Positions 46,902 to 55,313 of a DNA stretch of 64,000 nt are shown in pieces. The notes beneath the pieces were generated by a model that did no database searches, was not told the DNA's origin, and saw nothing but the letters and a program-made list of their open reading frames with translations. Each line of letters starts with the position of its first letter. Positions within the stretch are counted from its first letter, which is position 1. Source of the stretch: Streptomyces canus. Lineage in GTDB: Bacteria > Actinomycetota > Actinomycetes > Streptomycetales > Streptomycetaceae. The stretch lies in NCBI RefSeq assembly GCF_041435015.1, contig NZ_CP107989.1:2666001-2730000 (forward strand), read 5' to 3'. A program made the position numbers and the translations under genes.

Positions 46902-46968
46902 TTGTCCACTACCCAGAGTGAACTCGCTCGGAACGAAAAACCAGAGGTAGACGGAAATCTGTGGACAA
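46902..46968. other. Two DnaA-box-like sequences in inverted orientation
   Basis: TTGTCCACT (46902-46910) and TGTGGACAA (46960-46968, the complement of the Streptomyces consensus TTGTCCACA) lie 58 bp apart in an AT-richer 178-bp gap between convergently ending and starting genes. This is not oriC, which carries about 19 boxes next to dnaA. Confidence 0.35.
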
Positions 46969-47026
46969 CAAATCGGTTTCGGATCAACTTTTCATCACGG
47001 AGAGTGAAAGAGGACTGAACCCTTCC

Positions 47027-47353
47027 TTACGGCGCCGGAAACCTCCGCTCGTTCCGGTCGATCTTCGCGTTCAGCGCGGTCAGCGGATCGACGCCGAGCA
47101 CCTCGCACAACTGGAGCAGATACGCGAGTACATCGGCGATCTCGTCCGTGACACGGTGCGCGGTGTCGGGGTCGTCCATGACCCGCGCCGACTCCTCGGG
47201 AGTCAACCACTGGAAGATCTCGACCAGTTCGGAGGCCTCCACACTGAGCGCGGCGACGAGGTTCTTGGGGGTGTGGTACGGCTGCCAGTCGCGGGCGGCC
47301 GCGAACTCGGCCAGCCGGCGCTGCAGCTTCGCCACGTCGAGGGGTTCTGTCAC
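47027..47353 (-). CDS. MazG-like nucleotide pyrophosphohydrolase
   Basis: 108 aa of the all-alpha MazG/RS21-C6 (iMazG) fold that hydrolyses non-canonical nucleoside triphosphates to monophosphates. The metal-binding helices are LVAALSVEASELVEIFQWLTPEE (E-x-x-E) and VTDEIADVLAYLLQLCEVLGVD (E-x-x-D). The GTG start overlaps the TGA of the upstream ATPase gene (GTGA), so it is translationally coupled. Confidence 0.9.
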   Translation of the reverse strand: MTEPLDVAKLQRRLAEFAAARDWQPYHTPKNLVAALSVEASELVEIFQWLTPEESARVMDDPDTAHRVTDEIADVLAYLLQLCEVLGVDPLTALNAKIDRNERRFPAP

Positions 47354-48546
47354 GGCTCCAGGTGTACCACCGTGACCCCCTCCACCCCGGCGGCCCACGA
47401 GGCGTCGCTCACCGCGCCGACGAGCCGGATGTGTCCGCGCTCGCACATCCGCGCCGCCAGCCGCAGCAGTTCGGCGCGCTGCCGTGGGTCCAGGCTCCGG
47501 TCGAGGTTGTCGGCGAGCACGGTGAGCGTCTGCATCGCCGCGGGCACCTCACCGACCGGGTCGACCTCCAGCACTCCGGGCCCGGTGAGCAGCACCAGCG
47601 CGAGCGCGAGGTACCTCAACTCGCCGTCGCCCAGCCGCCCGAGCACTGTCCGGCTGCCGTCCCCACGGTCGAGCAGTGCCCGGACCGTCCCGGTGGCCAG
47701 GGGTTCGGCGAGGACGTCGGCGACGGGGCCCGCGCATCCGGCGCGCGCCGCGGCGACGAGTTGCGCGTGGCGCCGGCCGCACTCCGTGCGGGTGCGCCAC
47801 AGGACGTCGGCGAGGTTGTCGCAGCCGCCGAGGAGCCGTCCGGTACCGGTCGGGACGGGCAGGCGCATACGGCCGGGCCGTGGGTCGCAGCCGAAGACGG
47901 AGCGCAGGGCGACGACCATCTGCTCGGCGGCGGCGAGGACGCGCCGCTGTCCGTCCGTCTTGCCGGCCACGCGCAGCGGCAACAGGGCGGTGCCGAGCCG
48001 GTCGTCGGGGAGCGGGGCGCGGGTGACCGGCGCGGTTCCGGCCGTGTGCCAGGTGGCCTGCACGGCCCGGCGGGAGGGGTCGCGCAGGGCGGTCTCCAGC
48101 AGGACGAGCCCGCCGGAGGTCAGCCGCTCCCCCGCGATGCGCAGTTCGGGCTCGGCCTGGACCGCGATGTCGAGCCGGACCGGTCCCTCGGGTCCGTCGG
48201 CCGTGCAGCCGATCCGGAAGCCGCGGCGGCGCTGTGCGTCGGGGCGGGCCCGGTCGGGGACGTACGAGAGGGGATTCGGGAACACCTCACCGAGGCTCGC
48301 GCCACCGCCGAGCCGGGCGAGTGCCTCGTACGCCCTGAGGGCGCTCGTCTTGCCGCTCCCGCTGGGCCCGGCGATCAGGGTCAGCGGCGCGAGCGGTAAC
48401 CCGGCCCGCCGGTGGACGGCGTACGCGGACAGCCGCAGTTCGGTGAGACACGGCCGGTCGGGGCGGCGCTCAGCGCCCTGCGACCGCTCCGCGCGCGGCG
48501 GAGCCGACTGAGCGGGCACGACAGAGGATGTGGGGGACACACGCAT
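47350..48546 (-). CDS. RecF/SMC-like AAA ATPase
   Basis: 398 aa from ATG 48546 (a GTG at 48570 is an alternative). Walker A IAGPSGSGKTSALRAYEALA follows an LRLSAYAVHRRAGLPLAPLTL strand, as in RecF/SbcC-type ATPases; GRLGDGELRYLALALVLLTGPGVLEVDPVGEVPAAMQ looks like an ABC signature plus a divergent Walker B; a late VSDASWAAGVEGVTVVHLEP segment resembles the switch region. No long coiled coil. Coupling with a MazG-like hydrolase suggests a DNA-maintenance or phage-defence role, but this is speculative. Confidence 0.75.
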   Translation of the reverse strand: MRVSPTSSVVPAQSAPPRAERSQGAERRPDRPCLTELRLSAYAVHRRAGLPLAPLTLIAGPSGSGKTSALRAYEALARLGGGASLGEVFPNPLSYVPDRARPDAQRRRGFRIGCTADGPEGPVRLDIAVQAEPELRIAGERLTSGGLVLLETALRDPSRRAVQATWHTAGTAPVTRAPLPDDRLGTALLPLRVAGKTDGQRRVLAAAEQMVVALRSVFGCDPRPGRMRLPVPTGTGRLLGGCDNLADVLWRTRTECGRRHAQLVAAARAGCAGPVADVLAEPLATGTVRALLDRGDGSRTVLGRLGDGELRYLALALVLLTGPGVLEVDPVGEVPAAMQTLTVLADNLDRSLDPRQRAELLRLAARMCERGHIRLVGAVSDASWAAGVEGVTVVHLEP

Positions 48547-48626
48547 ATCCGGACCGTAGGACTCCGCCACCGGACGAACCGTTCCTCCGCGGCGGCCTTC
48601 CTACGAACGAGCGAACGCCCCGAGGC

Positions 48627-49016
48627 TTACGACCCCGGCATGCCCGCGCCCTCCATCAGCCCCGTGACCTCGGTCCCGGCCGGTGTCAGCAGGAACACGT
48701 TGCGGTCCACGCGGTGCATTCCGCTCGCCAGGCCGAAGACGACGCCGGTGCTGAAGTCGAGGACCCGCTTGGCCACTTCCGTCTCCGCGCTGGTGAGGTC
48801 GAGCAGGACGGGTATGCCCGCCATCAGGGTCTCGGCGACCTCGCGGGCGTCCGCGAAGACGTTGATCCGCAGGACGACGAAGCGGCGCCGGGCCTCGGTC
48901 ACGGCCTCCGGCATGGACCGGTGGTCGATCGCGGACGGCCATGCGTCGCGCCCGCGCAACGGAACGACCTGGGCGAGCCCCTCCCACTGTTCATCGGTGA
49001 CGTCGTACCTGTTCAC
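48627..49016 (-). CDS. SepF-like cell-division protein (SflB type)
   Basis: 129 aa from GTG 49016 with GGAGCGGGG upstream. The C-terminal 90 residues are a SepF domain (RRFVVLRINVFADAREVAETLMAGIPVLLDLTSAETEVAKRVLDFSTGVVFGLASGMHRVDRNVFLLTPAGTEV, given here only in part of its core pattern: VLLDLTS, DFSTGVVFG, VFLLTP). SepF anchors FtsZ; Streptomyces has SepF in the dcw cluster plus two SepF-like proteins (SflA, SflB). This one lies outside the dcw cluster and lacks SepF's N-terminal membrane helix and linker. Confidence 0.85.
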   Translation of the reverse strand: MNRYDVTDEQWEGLAQVVPLRGRDAWPSAIDHRSMPEAVTEARRRFVVLRINVFADAREVAETLMAGIPVLLDLTSAETEVAKRVLDFSTGVVFGLASGMHRVDRNVFLLTPAGTEVTGLMEGAGMPGS

Positions 49017-49231
49017 CGGTTGCCCCCGCTCCGACTCGCCTTCAATGCCTGCACCAGCCAATTCTTACGCCAAGTCACCCGTTCGGCCCAACAGCGACAC
49101 GGTGCGCGACCGCGTCGGGTCACACATCCCACCGCCGTCCGCCGTGCCGAAAGGGGGTTTTACCCGCCTCACACCGGACTCTTGACCTCCGGCGACACCT
49201 CGCTCACCGGGTCCGATTAGCGTCCGATGTC

Positions 49232-50956
49232 GTGCTCCTGGCAGATACTCAGCTGTCGGCACCCGGCCGGCCGACCCAGCCGGCGGTGTCCACCGCCCCG
49301 GAACCCCCCACGCAGTGGCATCGCGTCCTGACGCTGCTCGCGGACGTCAGCCTCTTCATCGGCACACGTGAGGTGTGGACGCAGGCGGCCACCCACCGTC
49401 CGGCCGTGGCCGCGGTCATCTCCGTCTGCTACGCCTCGATCCTCGTCTGCGGCGTTCTCGCGCTGGTGGTGCGCGGCCGGCGGGCCCTGGCGCGGGTGGA
49501 CCTGTGCGTGCTGGCGACCGGGCTGACGCTCGCCCTGTGCACGTTCGTCCTGTTCCACCGCGGCTCCGACGAGTCCGTCCTCACCGCCCAGGCGGCGCGC
49601 GACCTGGTCGCCGGTCACGGGATCTACGGCCACCCCTGGCCGTGGCTCTTCGGCGGCAACGGCATCGCGCTCACCCCGACCGTCACGGGCGGCTACGACT
49701 ACACGTACGGCTATCCCCCACTCGCCCCGCTGCTGACCGCCCCCCTGCTCCGGCTCGGCCACGGAGGTCTGCCGGCCATAGCGATGAGCACGGGCGCGCT
49801 GCTCGTCGGCACGGTCGTGCTGTGGTGGCTGCTGCCCGCGCCGTGGCGGTCGGCGGCGACCATGGCGTGCCTGGGGTTCTCGATGATTTCCATGTACGGC
49901 CGTCTCGGCTACCCGGCGATCCTGGCGCTGGCCCTGCTGGTGCCGGTGGTGGTGCGCTGGCCCCGGATCGGCCGGGGCGGGCGGCTGGGTCCGGCCGGGG
50001 TGGCGCAGGCCGCCTGTCTGGGCGCGGCGTGCGCGGCGCAGCAGTTGCCGTGGTTCCTCGCGCCGTTCCTGCTCGCCGGGATCTACGCCGTACGGCGTGG
50101 GGAGCTCGGCGCGCGGGCGGCGGGCCTGGTGGTGCTGCGGCTCGGCGGGGTCGCCGCGACCGCGTGGCTGCTGATCAACACGTATTTCATCGTCAGCCAG
50201 CCGGTCGCGTGGCTGAAGGGGATCGCGCTGCCGCTGCTCCAGGGCGCGGTGCTGCACGGCCAGGGCCTGGTGGGCGTGTCGCTGTATCTCACGAACGGCA
50301 GCGACCGGCTCGACTGGTACGGGTACGCGAGTCTGCTGCTGCTCGCCGGTCTGCTGGCGTTGTTCGTGCTGTTCGTGCGCCGCCTGGGCCCGGCGGCGAC
50401 CGTGCTGCCGTGGCTGGCCTTCTGGCTGGCGACGCGTTCGCAGGATGGCTATTACCTGATGATGACCCCGCTGTGGCTGGCGGCGGCGGTCACCGCGCCC
50501 GCGGCGGAGTTCGCGGGGGCCTGGCAGCCGTTCGCGCTCCGGCTGTCCGGCCCGTACCGGCGTCCGGCGCGGATAGCCGCGGCCGTCCTTCTGCTGAGCC
50601 CGGCTCTGGCGAGCGCGGCGCTGGCGGCCACCGGCTCACCGCCCCTGCGCATGGAGGTCACCTCCGTGCGCCACGACGTCCGCACGCTCTCCCGGCTGAC
50701 CCTGCGGGTCACCAACACGGGCGACGACGCGCTCACGCCGCACTTCACGTTGACCCGGGGTCAGGGCATGTACCCGTACTTCTCGGTCCTGCGGGGGCCG
50801 GCCACGCTGCCCGGCCACACGACGGCGACGTATGAGCTCCGGCCGCCCGAGGGGACGTACGCCCTGCCGAAGCGGGGTCAGCGGATCCGGCTCCGGGTGT
50901 TCACGTCCTCGCCGCAGACGCTGTCGAGCGCTGACGTCACGCTGCCGACCGTGTGA
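49232..50956 (+). CDS. Polytopic membrane protein, GT-C-like
   Basis: 574 aa with about ten TM helices. An extracytoplasmic loop after TM2-3 (HRGSDESVLTAQAARDLVAGHGIYGHPWPW, YTYGYPPLAPLLTAP) resembles the first loop of GT-C/GT87 polyprenyl-phosphate mannosyltransferases, whose catalytic Asp lies there. The last 110 residues form an extracellular beta domain (LRMEVTSVRHDVRTLSRLTLRVTNTG). GTG 49232 has no ribosome site; TTAGCGT lies just upstream, so it may be leaderless. It overlaps the convergent yceI gene by 20 bases. Confidence 0.7.
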   Translation: MLLADTQLSAPGRPTQPAVSTAPEPPTQWHRVLTLLADVSLFIGTREVWTQAATHRPAVAAVISVCYASILVCGVLALVVRGRRALARVDLCVLATGLTLALCTFVLFHRGSDESVLTAQAARDLVAGHGIYGHPWPWLFGGNGIALTPTVTGGYDYTYGYPPLAPLLTAPLLRLGHGGLPAIAMSTGALLVGTVVLWWLLPAPWRSAATMACLGFSMISMYGRLGYPAILALALLVPVVVRWPRIGRGGRLGPAGVAQAACLGAACAAQQLPWFLAPFLLAGIYAVRRGELGARAAGLVVLRLGGVAATAWLLINTYFIVSQPVAWLKGIALPLLQGAVLHGQGLVGVSLYLTNGSDRLDWYGYASLLLLAGLLALFVLFVRRLGPAATVLPWLAFWLATRSQDGYYLMMTPLWLAAAVTAPAAEFAGAWQPFALRLSGPYRRPARIAAAVLLLSPALASAALAATGSPPLRMEVTSVRHDVRTLSRLTLRVTNTGDDALTPHFTLTRGQGMYPYFSVLRGPATLPGHTTATYELRPPEGTYALPKRGQRIRLRVFTSSPQTLSSADVTLPTV

Positions 50957-51452
50957 AGCGGAGCGTGGCGGTGACCGTGGTCAGGCCGCGGATCATGCCC
51001 AGCTGATTCCAGCCCAGGCCGAAGTGGTCGCGGTCCACCGAGAACTCGGCGGTCAGCGTGACCGCGTCGGCGCTCGCGTCGCCGAGGCGTGCGGTGAAGG
51101 ACTGCGGGCGGCTGATGCCGCGCGCGGTCAGCTGGCCGATCACCTGCACCTGGTCGCCGTCGCGCAGCTCGGCGCTGCGCACCGCGAAGGTGATCTCGGG
51201 GTGGTTCTCGACGTCGAAGAAGTCGGCCCCGCGCAGGTGCTCGTCGCGCTTGGCGTTCTTGGTGTCGAGGGAGGCGGCGTCGAGGGTCACGGTGCCGACG
51301 GCGGACCCGTCGGCCCGCACCTCGCCCTGGCCGTCCACGGTGGCGAAGGATCCCTTCACGGTGACCAGGCCCCACATCGTCTTGTGCTTGAGGGCGACGG
51401 TGGTGGCGGTCCGGTCGAGCTGCCAGGTTCCGGTTTCGACGGCGACGGTCAT
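50937..51452 (-). CDS. YceI-family lipid-binding protein
   Basis: 171 aa, one YceI lipocalin-like barrel: VETGTWQLDRTATTVALKHKTMWGLVTVKGSFATVDGQGEV-type start, NAKRDEHLRGADFFDVENHPEITF, and a closing MIRGLTTVTATLRFTRS. The family binds polyisoprenoids or fatty amides. There is no signal peptide, so it acts in the cytoplasm. It diverges from a MarR gene, with two near-identical operators between them. Confidence 0.93.
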   Translation of the reverse strand: MTVAVETGTWQLDRTATTVALKHKTMWGLVTVKGSFATVDGQGEVRADGSAVGTVTLDAASLDTKNAKRDEHLRGADFFDVENHPEITFAVRSAELRDGDQVQVIGQLTARGISRPQSFTARLGDASADAVTLTAEFSVDRDHFGLGWNQLGMIRGLTTVTATLRFTRSAA

Positions 51453-51470
51453 GATTCCTCACTCAGGTGG

Positions 51471-51515
51471 TCCAAATTTGGATGACATCACGCTAGCCGA
51501 TACTTCAAATTTGGA
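51471..51515. promoter_or_regulatory. Two MarR operators between yceI and marR
   Basis: TCCAAATTTGGA (51471-51482) is a perfect 12-bp palindrome; TTCAAATTTGGA (51504-51515) matches it at 11 of 12 positions. Centres are 33 bp apart, about three helical turns, allowing one regulator to close both promoters. Confidence 0.8.
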
Positions 51516-51535
51516 CAATGGCTACACTTGAATCC

Positions 51536-52015
51536 ATGGCCGACCCGTCCGAATGTCCCTCCGTGTCCGAAGGGCTCCTGCCGCCCGAGCTGCATGCCTG
51601 GATGCTGCTGCTGGCCGCGACGGGAGCCGTGGAACAGGAGCTGCGCTCCGCCGTCAAGGACGGTCTGGACGTCTCGCACGACGAGTTCCTGGTGCTGTGC
51701 CTGCTGGGCGCGCGCCCCGCCGAAGGGGTGCGCATGACGAAGATCGCGGAGCTCCTCGGCCGCCCCAAGACCCGGCTCACCTACCAGATCGCCTGTCTCC
51801 AGCACGCCGGTCTGGTGACCCGGAAGTCGGTGTGCGGCGACAAGCGGGGCGTCGAGGTGGCCCTCACCGAGAAGGGCGGGCGCCTGCTGGCGGAGTCCTC
51901 CGGCACCCTCGCCGCGACGGTCAGGGACGCGCTGACCCGGTTCATGGGCGCCGACCAGCGCGAGGCGCTGCGCGCGCTGCTGCCCGATCTCGCCGTGGAG
52001 GCGAGGCCGGAGTAG
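51536..52015 (+). CDS. MarR-family regulator controlling yceI
   Basis: 159-aa winged-helix regulator: MTKIAELLGRPKTRLTYQIACLQHAGLVTRKSVCGDKRGVEVALTEKGGR in outline (recognition helix RPKTRLTYQIACL, wing DKRGVEVAL). I choose ATG 51536 because TACACT (51523-51528) lies 7 bases upstream, which suggests a leaderless mRNA; ATG 51518 would add six residues. Two AAATTT palindromes upstream are probably its autoregulatory sites. Confidence 0.92.
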   Translation: MADPSECPSVSEGLLPPELHAWMLLLAATGAVEQELRSAVKDGLDVSHDEFLVLCLLGARPAEGVRMTKIAELLGRPKTRLTYQIACLQHAGLVTRKSVCGDKRGVEVALTEKGGRLLAESSGTLAATVRDALTRFMGADQREALRALLPDLAVEARPE

Positions 52016-52074
52016 TCGTCGGCGCGGTTGCGGGTACCCGGCCGCTGTCCGCGCAGACACCGAAGGAGGAGTTC

Positions 52075-55000
52075 ATGGCCACCTCCGACCTGCCCGTTCC
52101 TGTCGTACGACGGCCTGACGCACCCCCACCGGACACGGCGGCCCTGGAGCGCGCGCTGCGCGAGCGGGTCGACGGCGAGGTCCGCTTCGACGCGGGGAGC
52201 CGGGCCGCCTACTCGACGGACGCCTCGAACTTCCGGCAGACCCCGATCGGCGTGGTCGTGCCCCGGACACCCGAGGCGGCCGCGGAGGCGGTGGCCGTGG
52301 CCCGCGAGCACGACGCGCCGGTGCTGTCCCGGGGCGGCGGAACCAGCCTCGCCGGGCAGTGCACCAACACCGCCGTGGTGATCGACTGGTCGAAGTACTG
52401 CGACCGTCTGGAGTCCGTGGACCCGGACGCCCGCACCTGTGTCGTCCAGCCCGGCATCGTCCTCGACGAGCTCAACCGCCGACTCGCCCCGACCGGGCTG
52501 CGGTTCGGCCCCGAGCCGGCCACCCACGCCAACTGCACGATCGGCGGAATGATCGGCAACAACTCCTGCGGGGCCACCGCGCAGGCCTACGGCAAGGTCG
52601 TCGACAACATCGCCCGCCTGGAAGTGCAGTTGTACGACGGCGCCCGGTTCTGGTGCGGGGAGACCAGCGACGAGGAGTACGCCGAGATCGAGCGGCACGG
52701 AGATCTACGGGCCTCCCTGTACCGGCAGTTGCGCGCCCTGCGCGACACCTACGCCGACGAGATCCGCGCCCGCTTCCCGGACATCCCCCGCCGGGTCTCC
52801 GGCTACAACCTCGACTCGCTGCTCCCGGAGCACGGCTTCGACGTCGCCGGGCTGCTGGTCGGCAGCGAGTCGACCCTGGTCACGGTGTTGCGCGCGGAGC
52901 TGGAACTGGCGCCGGTGGTCAAGGAACGCACCCTGGTCGTCCTCGGCTTCCCCGACATCGAGACGGCCGCCGACGCCGTCCCGACGATCCTGCCGTACGA
53001 GCCCATCGCGCTGGAGGGCATCGACGCGCGCCTGCTCCGGGACGAGCGGATCAAGCACCTCAACCCGAAGGCCCGCGCCGAACTCCCCGAGGGGAACGCC
53101 TTCTTGATGGTGCAGTTCGGCGGGGAGACGCTCCAGGAGGCCGACGAACACGCCCACCGCATGCTGGACGGCCTGCACGAGTCCCCCCACGATCCCGACG
53201 TCGCCTTCCTCGACGACCCGTCCCACGAGCAGGAGTTGTGGCAGGTTCGCGAGGCCGGACTCGGCGCCACCGCACACGTCCCGGGACGCCCCGACACCTT
53301 CGAGGGCTGGGAGGACTCGGCGGTCCCGCCCGAGCGGCTCGGCGACTATCTGCGCCGACTGCGGGGCCTGTACGACGAGTTCGGCTATCTCAGTGACACC
53401 GGGCCCAGTCTCTACGGCCACTTCGGGCACGGTTGTGTGCACACCCGGATCCCCTTCGACCTGTACTCCGCCGACGGGGTGGCCGCCTACCGGCGGTTCA
53501 TGGAGCGGGCGGCCGACCTGGTCGTCGAGTTCGGCGGCTCCTTCTCGGGCGAGCACGGCGACGGGCAGAGCCGGGGCGAGCTGCTGCCGCGGATGTTCGG
53601 GGACCGACTCGTCACCGTGTTCGAGCAGCTGAAGGCCGTCTTCGACCCGCTCGACCGGATGAACCCCGGGAAGGTCGTGGCGCCGTACAGGCTGGACGAG
53701 AACCTGCGCCTCGGCGGCGACTGGGCGCCGTACGACCCCCGCGACCTGCACTTCCGCTTCCCGCACGACGGCGGGTCCTTCGCCGAGGCCGCCAACCGCT
53801 GTGTGGGCGTGGGGAAATGCCGTCAGCACACCACCGAGGGTGGTGCGGTGATGTGCCCGTCCTACCAGGTCACGCACGAGGAGGAGCACTCCACGCGCGG
53901 GCGGGCCAGGCTGCTGTTCGAGATGCTCGACGGACACGGCGACAGCCCGCTGCGGGACGGCTGGCGGTCCGAGGCGGTCCGGGACGCCCTCGACCTGTGT
54001 CTGGCCTGCAAAGGCTGCAGGAAGGACTGTCCGGCGGACGTCGACCTGGCCACGTACAAGGCGGAGTTCCTGTCCCACCACTACGAGGGCCGCTGGTGGC
54101 GCAGGCCCCGCGCCCACCTCTCCATGGGCTGGCTGCCCGCCGTGGCGCAGGTGGTCGGACGCACCCGACTCGGGCCCGTCGTCAACGCGGTGACCCACAC
54201 CCCGCCCCTGTCCCGGGCCGCCGTGGCGATCGCGGGCGTGGAGAACCGCGAGGTCCCGCTGTTCGCCGGCGAGACGCTGCAACAGTGGTTCGCCCGGCAC
54301 GAGCCGTACGGCGACGGGGAGCGCGGCAGCGTCCTGCTCTGGCCGGACACCTTCACCAACCACTTCCACCCGCACATCGGCCAGGCGGCCGTGACGCTCA
54401 TGGAGCACGCCGGCTGGCGGGTCGTGCTGCCCGAGGAACCGCTGTGCTGCGGGCTGACCTGGATCTCGACGGGACAACTCACCACCGCCGAAAGGGTGTT
54501 GGGCCGGACCGTGCGCAGTCTCGCCGAGCACGTCCGGGCGGGCGGTCTGGTGGTCGGGCTGGAGCCCAGCTGCACGGCCGTCTTCCGGTCGGACGCGCCC
54601 GAGCTGCTCCCCGGCGACCGTGACGTACGGCGGCTGCGCGACCAGACGGTCACGCTCGCCGAACTGCTCACCGAGCACTCCCCCGGCTACGAGCCCCCGC
54701 ACGTCCCGGAACGCTCCGCGAAGGCCCTCGCTCAGGTGCACTGCCACCAGCACGCGGTCCTGGACTGGCAGGCCGACCGGAAACTCCTGCACCGCGCCGG
54801 CGTCGACGCCGAACAACTGGACTCCGGTTGCTGCGGTCTCGCCGGCAACTTCGGCTTCGAACCGGGCCACTTGGAGGTCAGCGAGGCATGCGCGGAACGC
54901 GTACTGCTGCCGCGCCTGCGCGACGAGCCTGCCGAGACGGTGGTCCTGGCCGACGGTTTCAGCTGCCGCACCCAGATCCACGAGCTCGACAGCGGCGGCC

Positions 55001-55194
55001 ACGAGGCGGTGCACCTGGCGGAACTGCTGGCGTCCGCCCTGCCGGGGGCGCCGGGCAGCGCGTACGGCGTGGCGCCGGGCGCGAGGCCGACCACCCCGAG
55101 CCGAAGGGCCAGGGCACTGGCCTTGGCCGGGACCGGCTTGGCGGGCCTGGCGGCTGCGGCCACGGCAGTCAGGTTCGTTTGGAAGAAGCGGTGA
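52075..55194 (+). CDS. FAD/Fe-S D-2-hydroxyacid dehydrogenase (YdiJ-like)
   Basis: 1039-aa fusion of an FAD-linked oxidase and a GlpC-type iron-sulphur protein, like E. coli YdiJ (1018 aa), a D-2-hydroxyglutarate dehydrogenase. The FAD PCMH domain has LSRGGGTSLAGQCTNTAVVID and NCTIGGMIGNNSCG; the FAD C-domain GSFSGEHGDGQSRGEL; ferredoxin-type clusters CVGVGKCRQHTTEGGAVMCPS and CLACKGCRKDCP; and two CCG domains (EEPLCCGLTWISTGQ, LDSGCCGLAGNFGFE). A hydrophobic C-terminal segment (LALAGTGLAGLAAAATAVRFV) may anchor it to the membrane. AAGGAGGA lies just before ATG 52075. Confidence 0.94.
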   Translation: MATSDLPVPVVRRPDAPPPDTAALERALRERVDGEVRFDAGSRAAYSTDASNFRQTPIGVVVPRTPEAAAEAVAVAREHDAPVLSRGGGTSLAGQCTNTAVVIDWSKYCDRLESVDPDARTCVVQPGIVLDELNRRLAPTGLRFGPEPATHANCTIGGMIGNNSCGATAQAYGKVVDNIARLEVQLYDGARFWCGETSDEEYAEIERHGDLRASLYRQLRALRDTYADEIRARFPDIPRRVSGYNLDSLLPEHGFDVAGLLVGSESTLVTVLRAELELAPVVKERTLVVLGFPDIETAADAVPTILPYEPIALEGIDARLLRDERIKHLNPKARAELPEGNAFLMVQFGGETLQEADEHAHRMLDGLHESPHDPDVAFLDDPSHEQELWQVREAGLGATAHVPGRPDTFEGWEDSAVPPERLGDYLRRLRGLYDEFGYLSDTGPSLYGHFGHGCVHTRIPFDLYSADGVAAYRRFMERAADLVVEFGGSFSGEHGDGQSRGELLPRMFGDRLVTVFEQLKAVFDPLDRMNPGKVVAPYRLDENLRLGGDWAPYDPRDLHFRFPHDGGSFAEAANRCVGVGKCRQHTTEGGAVMCPSYQVTHEEEHSTRGRARLLFEMLDGHGDSPLRDGWRSEAVRDALDLCLACKGCRKDCPADVDLATYKAEFLSHHYEGRWWRRPRAHLSMGWLPAVAQVVGRTRLGPVVNAVTHTPPLSRAAVAIAGVENREVPLFAGETLQQWFARHEPYGDGERGSVLLWPDTFTNHFHPHIGQAAVTLMEHAGWRVVLPEEPLCCGLTWISTGQLTTAERVLGRTVRSLAEHVRAGGLVVGLEPSCTAVFRSDAPELLPGDRDVRRLRDQTVTLAELLTEHSPGYEPPHVPERSAKALAQVHCHQHAVLDWQADRKLLHRAGVDAEQLDSGCCGLAGNFGFEPGHLEVSEACAERVLLPRLRDEPAETVVLADGFSCRTQIHELDSGGHEAVHLAELLASALPGAPGSAYGVAPGARPTTPSRRARALALAGTGLAGLAAAATAVRFVWKKR

Positions 55195-55206
55195 CTGAAC
55201 TCCTTT

Positions 55207-55285
55207 AGGGGCACGGGGCTGCGTCGATGTGCGGCTCCGCCGCGCGGGCGCGACCAGCCACGACGGACCCGCAGTCGCCACACAA
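55207..55285. repeat. REP-like intergenic element
   Basis: This segment runs GGGGCACGGGGCTGCG, then GCGCGACCAGCCACGACG and ends CCCGCAGTCG. I recognise it as a recurring Streptomyces intergenic sequence, and its landmarks (GGGGCRCGGGG, GCGACCAGCC, CCCGCAG) appear in the same order in the complement of the element at 46263-46376. It lies between convergent genes. Confidence 0.55.
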
Positions 55286-55313
55286 CCCGTCGCGACACCC
55301 CCCATGAGCGCGC

